DNA of 46,000 bases from Magnaporthiopsis rhizophila (Eukaryota; Ascomycota; Sordariomycetes; Magnaporthales; Magnaporthaceae): contig PYSS01000187.1 in NCBI GenBank assembly GCA_003049465.1, forward strand, positions 1 through 46,000, read 5' to 3'. Within the stretch, counting starts at the first letter, position 1, and every line of letters starts with the position of its first letter. Under the pieces are notes generated by a model. It was not told the DNA's origin, made no database searches, and was given only the letters and a program-made list of their open reading frames with translations. This document shows positions 21,339 to 32,536 of the stretch, in pieces. A program made the translations under genes and the position numbers.

Positions 21339-22737
21339 ATGCGTTGGCTCGTTCTTGCTGGCCTCACGGCCACAGTGGAGGCTATTCCGCAGGCCGGAGG
21401 TGGCTACTCAACAACCATGCTGCGCTTCGGCTGCTCTCAAGTTTCCATCGACCGGATTGACCCGTGAGTCTTTATTTGGGGTTTTATAATGACGCTTCAT
21501 TCAAGCTAACGATGGCTGGCGCCTCACCATTGCAGCCTCGTTGACCCGGGCTCGATTCCTTCGCCCCATGTCCATCAGATTGTTGGAGGAGTACGTTGAT
21601 ATATGCCTGCCTGCCTTCCCTTCATCCATGTCGTGCCGGCGTGGCATCGACTGACCTTCGTTACGCGCCAGAACGCCTTCAACGCCACGATGCCGTACGA
21701 AGACATCTCCAAGTTGGCCAGCTGCACGACCTGCACCTTTAGCCAGGACTTCTCCAACTACTGGACCGCGAACGTCTACTTCCGCGCCCGCAACGGCACC
21801 TACAAGCGCGTGCCGCAGATGGCCAACGAGGTCATCGGCCCGGCCAACGGCGGCATCACCGTCTACTACACAGCCCCTGGCCCCAAGACGGTCACGGCAT
21901 TCAAGCCGGGCTTCCGCATGTTCTCGGGCGACAACAACAGGCGTGTATCGGCGGGCCTGGGCAGAAGCATGCAGAGCTGCTTCCGCTGCTTCACGGGGCC
22001 AAACTTCGGCGGCAACATCTACTCGCCCTGCATGGACCCGGTCCGCGACACCGAGGACTTCCCCAAACGGCCCTGTCCGGGCGGCATCCGGTCGAGCGTC
22101 ATCTTCCCCATCTGCTGGGACGGCAAGAACCTCGACAGCCCCAACCACATGGACCACATGTCACACCCCGTCGGCGGGCCGGCCACTTTCGCCATCGTGG
22201 GCGCGGCCTGCCCTGCCAGCCACCCCGTTAAAGTCCCGCAGGTCCACTACGAGATTGTGTGGGACACGTCCAAATTCAACGACTTGTCCACCTGGCCCGA
22301 GGACGGAAAGCAGCCGTTTGTGCTGAGCAACGGGGATCCGTGAGTTTTGGAGTATACGGATCCGTTTTTGTGTGAAAGCAAGCCATGGATGATGAATGAG
22401 CTGACCGACTGCTGCCGCCCAACTCGTTAGAACCGGATACAGTCAGCACGGCGACTACGTCTTCGGATGGAAGGACGACTCGCTGCAGCACGCCATGGAG
22501 AACCGCTGCTTCGGCCCGCGGTGCACCGGGCTGACGACCCAGGCCTTCCCCGGGGCCGCCAACAATTGCAAGGTCAAGGCGGTGGTGCCTGAAGACAATG
22601 AAGGATGTAAGCTTCTTAGCCAGCGCGGAGTGGACTTTTGAGAAAGGGAAGAGGCCTCCCTCCAGCCGCAAGACTGACAGTGAGCTCGATTTGCAGGGCT
22701 CGACCACCTTCCCGGCCAAATTCCAATGCCAGCTTGA
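21339..22737 (+). CDS. Secreted DUF1996 protein
   Basis: Five exons: 21339-21463, 21536-21590, 21672-22339, 22431-22606 and 22697-22737, giving 354 residues. All phases close, and four introns of 72-91 bp have GT...AG ends. A signal peptide (MRWLVLAGLTATVEA) precedes the DUF1996 domain: LRFGCSQVSIDRIDPLVDPG, PHVHQIVGGNAFN, DISKLASCTTCTFSQDFSNYW, the hydrophobic/aromatic core (VYFRARNGTYKRVPQ), FPICWDGKNLDSPNHMDHMS and VHYEIVWDTSKF. It ends with NRCFGPRC and the family-typical EDNEGWLDHLPGQ, which appears only after the last intron is removed. Conserved His, Asp and Cys residues are present, but the biochemical activity of DUF1996 is not settled. Members are secreted or wall-associated and sometimes carry WSC domains; none is present here. 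There is no GPI signal, so the product is probably released. Confidence 0.92.
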
Positions 22738-23648
22738 GGGCCGTGCGGTCGCTTCTCGGGCTCGCTCTCAAACTAATGGACGGCAAGGGAAGAAAGTGAC
22801 GGCGACAGTGGCTGTGGGCAACGAGCTGGTTGCCTTGTTCGGTTCCGGGCATGTTTTCTGCCCCATGTCAGTAATGAGAACGCCGCGTGATGCAGTCTGC
22901 AGACCTGCGTTGATCCCCTTGATTCTTCACTGGACAGCTATTGTTCTACTTGGGATGCTGCGGTAATAGGGACTTATAGAGGGCATCAGTCAGTGCAGAA
23001 AATTAGCAGTTTGTTGATGATCTGGGCGCCCTGCCAAGAGGGCTGGCTTTTATGGCAAGGGAGCTGGCCGTCCAGAGGCTCTCAGGTCTCTTCAGCCGCA
23101 CCGCTATGTCCGACGCCGGGTAATCGATAGCTCGACGCGTTTAGTCCCTCAACGCTCTCGCCAAGCCGTTAAGTTGTCAAGCCACCGCCAGGAGGGTGAG
23201 CCGACAACCCATCCGGCGCTGCTGGACTGTGGCGCGATGAGCTGTCAAGCCAAAGCTCAAGGCAGTTCCGGCACCCCGGATCTGCATAGGCGACTTGGCC
23301 AATCCAATCGCCCGCAAGCGCGTGTTGTCGTTCAGCTCGGCTGGCTCTCCGGCAGCCGTCGTGCCGGTTCAGCTGCCAAAAGGACTCCTACAGGGCTTTG
23401 GCCTAGGCCCCTTTTTTCGTAAAGATGTGACAGTAGGGCGATCCCCTGTGATCATGTATACGAAGTACGCGGGAGGGCGGTGCAAATGTCGTGGGACATG
23501 TTATATAAAAAGATCAAGCCCTGCGCGAGCTGGCTACATCTCCAACAAGCCGTCAAGCTCAGGCTCATCGACCCTCCTCTCCTCCCCCTTCCCGCGTGTT
23601 CCTCGTCTTGACTGCTTTCCATAACACCTCCCCCTGCAGCAAAATAAA
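22738..23648. other. Intergenic: upstream region of the metalloprotease gene
   Basis: About 900 bp with no convincing reading frame. A TATA box occurs near its right end. Confidence 0.6.
23502..23509 (+). promoter_or_regulatory. TATA box of the metalloprotease gene
   Basis: TATATAAA is 140 bp upstream of the start codon at 23649, within a GC-rich context. Confidence 0.5.
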
Positions 23649-25526
23649 ATGCGTCTCAGCTCTTGGACGCTGCTGCTCGCCGGGGGCCTGGTGGCAGCCC
23701 AATCCTCCACTACCAGCACAACAGCACTCACCAGCCGAGCCCCGTCCACCGGCCCATCATCACTGCCGACATCGCCATCCGGCGGCGGCGGACAGGCCAC
23801 CATCTCTGTCCCCGGCGGCAACGGCGGCGGCGCCAGCACCTCTGCCGGCTCCGGCTCAGGCACGCGCGTGACGTCGGCAAGCGGCGGTGGCGGTGGTACT
23901 CGCGCACCAACCGGCACGTCGTCGCCCTCGGGCACCGGATTCGCGGCAGGCGGCACGGGCACGTCGTCGTCGGAGGTGGCGGAGCCCACGGGCGGCACCG
24001 ACGACGAGAGCGAGATCACGCTGGCCAGCAACGGCGGCATCGACGAATCGGACAAGCCGCCCCCGACCGACGACGTGTCGACGCCCGAGAGCGACGCCGC
24101 CGAGGAGCAGGAAAACCGGCCCGAGGTCAAGATGTCGCCCGAGCAGGCGCGCGAGGTGGCAGTGCTCGAGACGGGCATGTTTGAGCACTTTGTCAAGACG
24201 GCGCCCGCGCCGGGAGACGCCGAGGCGCCCGGTGGCACGCTGATCATCCCGTCCAACGTCAGCCAGAGCTGCACCATCAGCCGCAAGGCCAAGCGCGGGC
24301 TCTGGGGGATGGACCTGCTGGGCCCGGCGGGGGTGTCCGACGTGCTCGACATGGGCCCCATCTCGCCACGGCAGCTGCTGGGCGACTGCAGATACGTCAC
24401 ATCGCTGCAGATCGACGTCCACGTCCACTACATGCGCCCGTCCTACTACAAGGACCTGGTCGACTCCAAGGGCAAGAAGGTCGACCCCAAAGATCTCAGG
24501 AAGATTGTTAAGAACCAGGTTAGTTTTGAACACTGTTTTGCTGTTAAAGGCGAAGTGTGGGCTTCACTAACCACAAAACAACCACCACACAGTTCAAACT
24601 CATTAACGACAAGATCTACGGGCCCATGGGCATCACCTTCAACCTCAAGGGTGACGTCAAGTACTGGAACCCGCCGAAGAAAGGCTCCGACGCGGACTGG
24701 AGCCTGATCAAGAAGAACGAGGCGCGACTGCAGAAGTGGCAGCAGATGACATACTTCAAGAACAAGGCCGTCCTGACCCTGTGGCTCGTCAACGAGCTGG
24801 CGCGAGCCGACGGCGACAAGGCCCTGGCCGGCTACGCGCGGTTTCCCCAGGACATCTCCAAGAGCGGGTTCCTCGACGGCATCGTCATGGAGGCCGGGAT
24901 CCTGCCGCTGGACAAGCCGTCGTCCACGCTCATCCACGAGATCGGCCACTGGATGGGGCTGTACCACACCTTTTATACCACCGTCGACAAGGCCGAGGAC
25001 GACTGCAAGAAGGGCGACGGCCTGCTCGACACGACGCTGACCAGAGGCCTCAAGAGCGTCGTCAAGCAGTGCGAGCAGGTCTACTGCAACAGCAAGGACA
25101 ATGTGAAGCGCAAAGTGCTGAACTGGATGAGCGTAAGTTTTTTTTCATTTTCATTGTGTTTGTGTCAGGTCCCGTCACAGAAAGCTAACTCCCAGTATCC
25201 AGTACTCGAGCTGCCGCGGCACAAATCCCGAAAAGGGCTTCACGTCGGACCAAAAGGCCGCCATGTTCGCGCGCTATATCTCGATGCGCCGCGGCTACCT
25301 GCAGGGCGAGTGCAGGTACATGGATCCCAAGGCCCAGGGCGCCGGCGTCCAGCGACGCCTGGCCGCCCGCTCGTCCATGCAGGACCTCGTCGACGGCAAG
25401 TGCCCGGACATTGACAAGCAGGTCGACGCCCTCGTCAACCAGAAGACCAATGCCGGCGCTGCTGTGCTGCCGTCCATGGCTGCCGCGGCCGTTGCTGTCG
25501 GCTGGGTTTTCCCGGGTCTGATCTGA
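23649..25526 (+). CDS. GPI-anchored M43-like (pappalysin-type) zinc metalloprotease
   Basis: Three exons: 23649-24518, 24593-25132 and 25203-25526, with introns of 74 and 70 bp, giving 577 residues. Order: signal peptide (MRLSSWTLLLAGGLVAAQ), about 130 residues of Ser/Thr/Gly low complexity, an acidic stretch, then the peptidase domain. The zinc site HEIGHWMGLYH gives H405, E406, H409 and H415, the HExxHxxGxxH metzincin pattern. A Met-turn (NWMSYSSC) is rebuilt exactly by removing intron 2. Cysteines around ADDCKKGDG and VVKQCEQVYC fit M43. The C-terminus ends in a 22-residue hydrophobic segment, typical of a GPI-attachment signal. The enzyme would sit on the outer plasma membrane or wall and cleave proteins. 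The stalk places most of the length ahead of the domain, unlike the short pro-regions of the secreted M43 enzymes I recall. Substrate unknown. Confidence 0.92.
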
Positions 25527-25963
25527 GAATGCTTTAATGGCGGTGGAGCGAGCGCCTTCTTTTTCGCTGTGGTCCGCGCATTTGATTCCTATTTGGTGAT
25601 ATGCGTAATGTAGTCATGGCTCAGTTCTGTGTGCAGAAACGAGATACCCCAAGAGATTGGATTCATGGTTTTGATGATTACCTAGCTAGCACTTTGAGGC
25701 AATAATAATATTGATGAAATGTTACCTCACAGAAGCAAGATGGCAAGGAGGTGTCGGAGGTGTTCTGGCCAGTCCTAAAGGCGGTATTGTGTCACCTGCA
25801 ACACATCTAGACGTGTGGTTGAGAAATAAACCGCTGAGGATTATAGTGAATATAACGCTGGTGAACGAACAAAGTATACTCCTCAATACTAAAAACAACG
25901 TAAAATACAGAAACAAGAATAACCCGTGTGAAAGGCTGTGCTGGCGAAAAGCTTGCTCCAGTT
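25527..25963. other. Convergent intergenic region
   Basis: AT-richer 3' flanks of the metalloprotease and LRR-type genes; no coding sequence. Confidence 0.6.
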
Positions 25964-27416
25964 TCAGTCCCGGAAGCGAACCTCAACCCCCGTGCCGGCC
26001 ATGGCCTCCCTCACGCCGGCCTTGTAGCATCTCCCCGGCAACGCCACACGCAGCCACGCCGCGGGGTAATCCAAGAATATGACCTCGAGGCTGGGGTACC
26101 GCGTCTTGCAGGACTTGCGGAACGCCCCCAGGCTCAGCGGCGACGGCAACGTGAGCCCCTCCCAGTGCAGCAGGCGGATAGACGGCGGCAAGAGGTTGGT
26201 GAGCTCGGCCGCGGGATCTTCTTCCACCTCGGAGCCGTCGCCGTCGTCGCCGTCCCCATCTTCTTCCCTGTCCCCGTCTTCTTCTGCTTCGTCTTCGTCT
26301 TCGTCTTCGTCTCCGTCCTCCTCCCAGTAGTCGGGTACGGTCGGGAGCATCGAGTCGAAATCGATCCTGAGCTCCTCGAGGCGCTCGAGGCCCTGGAGCG
26401 ACCGGAACTGCGCCTCGCGCGGTAACGCGCGGTCGCTCGGGAGCCGGCCCGGCCAGGAGCCCCGCGTGACGCGAAGCTCCAGGAACCGCAGGCCGGGGGC
26501 GGCCCGGACGATGGTGTCGCCCAGCGCCCGCGGCGTGGTCCGCCAGCCGTCGCTCCTCCAGGGCTCCTCGCTGTTGAACGCCGTGTCGTGCAGCGTCAGG
26601 CGCTCGAGCCCGGGACAGCGGCGGAGCAGGACATCGAGGAGCTCGACCTTGAGCTCGCAGTCCACGAGGGCGAGCTCGCGCACGCTGGCCATGACGGGGA
26701 GGTGGGCGCGCGTGACCGCCGCCGCCGCCGCCGCCGCCGCCACCTCCTCCTCCCGCTCCTCCTCCAGCTCGCAGACGCTAATGCTGGTGAGGTTGGGCGC
26801 CACGGTCAGGAGGGGCACCAGCTGGTTGCTGTCGAGACTGCCGTCGCTGTGGGGACGCACGTCGAGAGAACGGAGCCTCGGCAGCGAGCCGGCGGGAGGA
26901 AGCGACAGCGGCGGGCCCGGGGCTGGATCCGCGAGGTTGAGGTCCGTGCTGCACCGGACGCAGAGCTCCTCGAGGTTGGGACAAAGCCCAACGAAGAAGG
27001 CTGGAAGGTCGGTGTAACGGAGCATGGAACCGCCCTGCACGTCGAATGCCTTGCCGCGCGGCAAGTCAACGCCGAGATGCACCGATTTGATGCACTTGGC
27101 CAGCTCGGGGCGCCTCGAGGTTTATCGTCTGGTGCAAAGAAGACATTGCCCGCGGATTCGCCAATACCCCGAAAGGCGGTTGATGGTATAGGTAGGGTGT
27201 CGCCAGGGCGCAAAGGGCCTTGTTGACCCTGCACAGGCTAGCAAGGCCCTCGAGACCCGGGAACGTCGCATTCCGGTTTTGCCGGTGCCAACAACGAATC
27301 CTGCACAAAGAGGCAAAATCGTCGCGCTCCCTCTGTTTGGGGTGGCAGTGGGGACACAGAAATTTGGCGATATCTTGCATGATCGTGATAGGAAGGTCGA
27401 GCAGTGAGAGAGCCAT
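25964..27416 (-). CDS. F-box/leucine-rich-repeat-like protein with an apparent frameshift
   Basis: The first frame runs from 27416 (MALSLLDLPITIMQDIAKFL, F-box-like) through LCRVNKALCALATPYLYHQ, a phrase typical of fungal F-box/LRR proteins. Near 27113 the coding sense moves to another frame (RPELAKCIKSVHLGVDLPRG) that then stays open to TGA 25964. One extra base, or two missing bases, between LHQTINLE and RPELAKC explains it; no intron fits. The rest has irregular leucine-rich repeats (LPRLRSLDVRPH, NLTSISVCELEEE, VRELALVDCELKVELLDVL, GLERLTLHDTAFN, LRFLELRV, LEELRIDFDSML). An Ala run comes from a GCC-type triplet repeat near 26719. A long Glu/Asp run near 26225-26325 is encoded by GAC/GAA repeats. 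If intact, it would be a substrate adaptor for SCF ubiquitin ligase. The function is inferred from architecture only. Confidence 0.7.
26719..26742. repeat. GCC triplet microsatellite inside the LRR gene
   Basis: Eight or so tandem GCC units on the plus strand encode a poly-Ala tract on the minus strand. It is likely length-variable. Confidence 0.7.
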
Positions 27417-27861
27417 GGTGTCGGTTGGAGCGTATGGCGTTATCTCCTGGAAGTATCAACAGACCCCAGCTGCCATTATGTCTGCCAGCACCGACCCTAT
27501 CTCCTGTGGTACTGTCTGCTTCCTAAAGCAGGGTTGTGGCGAATACAAAACGTCAGACGCTATCTCCGATCCGCTTGCCGGGCGCGACATCTCGAACGGC
27601 AATGTAGAAATGGAAGGAGAGATGAGATGGATGACATCTGTCAAGAGGCTTTTCTATTTGGCGAAGCAAGCACGTTGGGAAATTTAGATGCAAGCTTCGA
27701 TTCTAATTAAAAGGAATTAAAACTGCGGAGAAGACTCCAGAAAGACGACTTTGGAAGGTCAACGAGCGTGCTGCTGGTTACTAGGTTTGCGAAGCAAAAC
27801 TGAACGCCATGCCCAGCGTAGAAACCCAGGACTTCTGCGCTATGGGAAACTCGTCCATCCA
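27417..27861. other. Intergenic between two minus-strand genes
   Basis: Upstream region of the LRR gene and 3' flank of the cysteine-rich gene; nothing recognisable. Confidence 0.55.
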
Positions 27862-28849
27862 TTAACCCAGAAGAGAAACCACAGCGTAGGCAATTCCCGC
27901 CGCAAGGAACAGCGAGGCACCGCTGAGAGGACGCTGGCTGAAGGCCGAGCTCTGGGGGACACCGTTCTGGCCTGGCACCGGAAGAGTGGGCGAGTTGGTG
28001 AAGCCTGCCGGCGGGGGTGTAGGGCCGGCCGCGGCCGGGCTGGTTGGGGCGCCAAATCCGGTGTCGGGGTCGCTGCCGCTGCCGCTCCCACTTCCGCTGC
28101 CGCTGCCGCTGCCACTGCCAGCACGGGTGGCAGTCGAAGCCGAGCTGGTCGCGGTAGTGCGCCGGGAGCTGCTGGTCGTGGGGCTGGCGCCGCTGCCGCT
28201 TCCGCTTCCGCCGCCAACTGCGGTGCTACTGCCGCTGCCACCGCTGCCACTTCCAGATCCAGGGCCGCACTTGTTATTGGACAGGCACACCTTGCCTGCA
28301 TCGCAGTAGCCGCCCGACGGACAGCAGACGGCACCCGCGGGCATGCATCTATGATTCGCGAACCAAATGTTAGCACAGGCCATGTGATGAATGCTATGAC
28401 GTTTGATGTGCTCTGTTCGGACAGGGAAGGAAGCTACTCACGCGCTGTTGCAAAGCTCCAGGCCAGCATCACAACTAGTGGCTGGCTTGCAGGTCTTGCC
28501 TAGAGGACAGCAGGTACCGCGAGTAGTGCAGTACTGGTCGGCGTCACAGTAACCGCTCCTATAGACGTCCGGACGAGGTCAGAACTGGTCACGCGGCCCG
28601 AGTGACGTCGGGTGCAACAGGATGTAGTTACCCAGGACAGCAGGTGGAACCGCTGGGCATGCAACCGCTGTTGCAGATGACCTTTCCAGCCTCGCACGAT
28701 GTCGACTGGCGGCCATGAAGAGGCGACGACCCCTCACGCCCGAAGAGCTGGGGGAAGGAGACGAGGCCGTGCGCAGGCTGCTCATCGAAAGTGTCATCGG
28801 CGATGGCGCCAAGGGCGGCAAGCCCAACGAGTGCGAGAGACCGAAGCAT
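27862..28849 (-). CDS. Cysteine-rich, Gly/Ser-rich GPI-anchored surface protein
   Basis: Three exons: 28849-28632, 28558-28442 and 28348-27862, giving 273 residues. Donors are GTAACT and GTGAGT; junction phases close. A signal peptide (MLRSLALVGLAALGAIA) precedes three related cysteine modules of about 35 residues. The repeated phrase is C-x-(S/A)GCMP-x-G(S/A)-x-CCP-x-G-x-YCDA. The modules end KVICNSGCMPSGSTCCPG, QYCTTRGTCCPLGKTC and CNSACMPAGAVCCPSG; the introns fall between or near them. A long Gly/Ser tract follows, then a Thr/Pro region and a C-terminal hydrophobic segment (SLFLAAGIAYAVVSLLG) typical of GPI attachment. The arrangement suggests disulfide-knotted heads on a flexible stalk at the cell wall. 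I know no assigned function for such fungal proteins; adhesion or wall structure is a guess. Confidence 0.87.
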
Positions 28850-30276
28850 CTTGATCGATTCTTGTCTTGGTGGCGTTCACAAGGACTTAGAGTCAATTGG
28901 TTCGGAGCCGTTTGCTGCGTCTCTAGACGGTCGATGTTGTGGTGCAACGGGCCTGGAGGGTAGAGGCGTGTCCAACCATTGTCTCACATCCCAAAGGGCG
29001 AGAAGTGCCCTCTATATCCTCGCCCGCTTTGAACATAGGGCCAGACTAGAAAGCCCTGGAGAAAGCCTAGCCGTTCACGGCCTGCCACAGAAGGTAGGAC
29101 GCGCGAAAATCCTAATGGCTGCACGGTCAAGGGGCTGAAAACCATCCACGTTCGTGACCGCGGATACCCCTGCCGTGGAGGCAACTCTCGCCTTTCAGAG
29201 CGTGCGATAGCTTCACCAAGCGCGCGAAGGATCGCAACGGTGGAGTCAAGCTCATCTTGGTCAAGATGGGAGGAGAGGGCTAAGCTGCGGGCGGCGTTAA
29301 AAGAAATGATGCGGCTGAACCTGCAGGGTTTGGTCTGCCGCATCTCATACAGGTGCGCTGGCGGAGTTGGGGCACCAAAATAGCAGCGGAGATTTGCAGG
29401 TCCTGCGAGAAGGGCCGTTCGCCGTGTTTTTTTCCTGAGTTGGACAAGGAAACTGACCTACGGGTACACAGCCCGTACAGGGAAGCCTGGTGCCCAGATG
29501 TGTCTGCTTCTCAATAGCGCCAAGTCACAAGCCAATGACAGACGTTTTGCGGAACAGGGTGTGAGGCAGCCGCTGGGTACGCCTCGCGAAGATCCAATGG
29601 AAGCGGGAAAAGACTTCTTTTTCCCTTGGGCATGAACAAAGTCGCCTCGAAATCGCGCGGATCGGCGCTGGCAGATCTGCAGGGCGCGTCGTATTTCGCT
29701 TTCGGTCGTCAAAGGCTCGTCGAGAAGGGCCGGCAGACGGACCTCTTCGATTGAAGCCGTCGGCGGCACTTCAGGCCGTAAAGTTCAAGCCGGTGTGTTG
29801 TGGCTGATTGACGGTCACAGCGTCGCACCGCTGGTCACGCCTGCCCGCTTTTCATGCGGGAAGGTGCATGGACCGCATCATGTGACTGCCAAATCCACCC
29901 TGCTACGATGACCGCCACCTGATGACTAATGAGCCGTCTTCCAATGAATCGTGTTTGGGCACAGGCGCATGTGGGCGCGACCGAAGAAAGGCAGCGATTG
30001 ATTGATTTCCTGTCGCGTCCCGCCTTGTCCCCCTGTCCCCTCATCCGCCCGACTGTGCTGCGAATTCATGTCTGGTCTTGGGCGTTGGCGCAAATATTCA
30101 GCATTTTTGACCCAGTATACTACCTAGGACCATGTATTGTGCTTGCAAAATTCCTCAGCTTCCTCGCCTTGCTCCCTTGCGTCCCCCGATTCTTGGCTTG
30201 TCCCAGTGCGCACGCTGTTTTTCAATCTCCGCCTTTTCTACTTCCGCCGGCGTAAGAGGGGCACATCTCTCGTGAC
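28850..30276. other. Gene-poor 1.4-kb region with weak coding-like pieces
   Basis: The left end is the promoter of the cysteine-rich GPI gene (TATA-like TATAGAG on the minus strand near 29015). Two minus-strand stretches look mildly protein-like: 29769 to about 29630 (PPTASIEEVRLPALLDEP ...) and 29343 to about 29180 (LDQDELDSTVAILRALGEA). I could not join them by convincing introns or find a start codon. They may be remnants of a gene. The right end is the leader of the CUE-Smr gene. Confidence 0.4.
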
Positions 30277-31747
30277 ATGGTGGCGGCCAGCGCGACCGCC
30301 GCACAGCCAGACGGGCCCCAGCCCTCGCAGCAGCTGCTGGTCCGTACCTCCTGCATGCTCGACCCCTTGCCCTTGCCGATCCTTAGGGAGAAAAGTCACC
30401 GCATCTCCAACTAACTTGGGCCATCACCAGGACGAGTTCCGCCCTTTCCTCGACGAGAGCGTTATCCTCGCCATTATCGGCGACTACGATGACCTTCCCG
30501 CAAACCTCGAGACCGCCAGGAGCACCCTGGCGGTCCTTGCCGAGAGCGCTTGGGTCGAAGACTCGTGCGATTTCAACCCTAGCGGCACCGCTGATGACGC
30601 GGTGCCGTCCGAGTCACAGAAGGATGCTCAGCCGGATGTGACAGACCCGTCTGTTTTCACGGACGGGGACCGGTCCGCCTCGCCGTCCATGTCAGACAGT
30701 CCACCCGAGCTTCTGGCGGACGAGGTGCTTGATGGTCTGGACGTGGGAGACATCGAGGACGATGACAAGCTGCCCAGGTTGTGCGACATGTTTCCGGACA
30801 TCAAGCCGTTCGACGTCTCGTTTGAGCTGAAGAGGGCAGCGGGCGACTTCGATAAAGCATTGGCCGCTCTGCTCAACATTCAGTATCTCGACGAGACTGG
30901 CCAGCTACAAAGGGGGACCATCGAGACGGCCTTCTCGCCGGAGCAGTCACCCCTTGCACGCCACAAGAAAGGCAAAAAGAACAAGGCCAGAGTGCCGCCT
31001 GATAGTTCCGGCACAAGGCTTCGGATCGAGCTGCCAAACAGCTTCGCGCCTCTCAGCTTGGAGGATCCGGACGGCCCCCTTTCTGCCGCTGCATCCACCG
31101 GCCGCTCGCCGTTGCTGAGCCCCATTTCATTCGCATCGTCAAGATCTGCCACAGCTCCACCGGCGAGCACGCATATCGCGCGGCCTACGGATCCCTCTAA
31201 GTGGAAGCAGGTCGCCAAGCGCAAGAAGCCACCCCCGGCTGACCGCGGCACGGCGACGTCACCCATCGCCGACGGCGGCTCGACGTCGCTGCGCGGCGCG
31301 GCGTCCTCCTCGTTTAATCAGGCACATGCGGCGTGGCGGCGCGGCAAATCGGACCCTCTGCACCGGCCCGTGGCTGTCCTGTACGCGGAGCGGGGCCACG
31401 CGCTGGCCGAGTCAGCGCTGGCCGTCGAGCGCGCCGAGCACGAGGACCTCGTCGACCGGCAGAGCAGGCCTGGTGTCGTCGATCTGCACGGCGTCACGGT
31501 CCGATCCGGCGTCGAGATCGCGCTCGAGCGCACCTGGAAGTGGTGGCGCGCCTTGGGCGACCGGGAGACGGTATCGCGCGAGGTTGCGGCCAAGAGGGAG
31601 CCCATGATCGTCGTAACTGGCGCCGGCAAGCACAGCGTCGGCGGCATCTCGCGCCTGCGTCCGGCTGTTGGTAGTGCCCTTGTGCGGGACGGCTGGATCA
31701 CGGAGGCGCAGACGGGGCAGTTTGTCGTGTCTGGCCGCAAGAAGTAG
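30277..31747 (+). CDS. CUE and Smr domain protein, Cue2-like putative RNA endonuclease
   Basis: Two exons: 30277-30339 and 30431-31747, giving 459 residues. The intron has a weak GTCCGT donor, an ACTAAC branch site and a CAG acceptor. A first helical segment (FRPFLDESVILAIIGDYDDL) and a CUE domain at about residues 135-170 (LPRLCDMFPDIKPFDVSFEL ... DFDKALAALLN) bind ubiquitin. A Ser/Pro-rich linker follows. Near the C-terminus lies a helical DUF1771-like region and then the Smr domain, with VDLHGVTV at about 371-378 and TGAGKHSVGG at about 417-426. These are the two signature motifs of Smr nucleases. Yeast Cue2 has this layout and cleaves mRNA at stalled, ubiquitinated ribosomes in no-go decay; orthology is inferred from architecture. 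After the TAG stop, 63 more sense codons follow in frame. Confidence 0.9.
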
Positions 31748-32536
31748 GAACGCGGCGCGCCGAATTTCCTTTCTGTTGGATTTCGTTCCTTGCCACATTT
31801 GCGGGTTCACCGTATATACTGGTGTTTGGAGCATGCAGACGGACTGCGTGCACACATGTTTGACGACTTGACGAATTTTAACGGACTGGATATTGGGGCG
31901 GACAACATGTCTGTTTTCTGGAAAAGGTACAGATCCTAGCTGAGGGGTATGCCTGTTTGGGATAGACCATGTTGGGAGTGAGCCTAAAGATCCACGAATC
32001 ACAGCACGCTCTGGCCAGCTCGTTGCTTTACAGTTTTCCCCTGCGTTGTCGGGGACCCTGCTGAGTCGTGTCAGCCGATTTTTTTTTTTTTCTTTTTTTC
32101 TAAATTTTCAGCTTCTGTACCTTGTCTCGTAATCCACGCCTGATCACCGGTGAGACCCGGTTGCGGGAATCGGCCTTGCCAGAGATTCGGCCCGCGCTCA
32201 GCCGGCGAAATCCCTGTCCCTTTTTCGCCGACCGACGGCCGCGATTCCTGACCTCGCCGATCTCCTAGCCGGCGGCCCGGGATCCAAGGCCCATATCTAA
32301 CGTCGGGACTCGGTTTCCACTTGGAGTTTTCCGTTGCCGTTTCGAAACGTCGTCTATACCTACCTACCTATATAGTACCTATAGCCTCGGTGACCTGGTG
32401 GTCCCCGATCTGACGCTGGTCCCCGACCCCTTCGCCCGGCGCCGGGCTCGTGAACCCGTTCTGGGCGAAGCCACTGATTGTTTATTAGACCAGCGGCGGT
32501 AGGGATAAAGATCAAGTCTGCTCCCCGTAGTCGTCT
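31748..32536. other. Intergenic between the Cue2-like and ETHE1-like genes
   Basis: About 790 bp with a T-rich tract (about 32080-32100) and CCTA repeats near 32357. No gene seen, apart from the 63-codon in-frame continuation after the Cue2-like stop. Confidence 0.55.

Noticed and set aside
28984..29769. Possible two-exon minus-strand gene
   Set aside because: No start codon in context, no acceptable intron joining the two pieces, family unknown; mentioned only as weak coding-like sequence.
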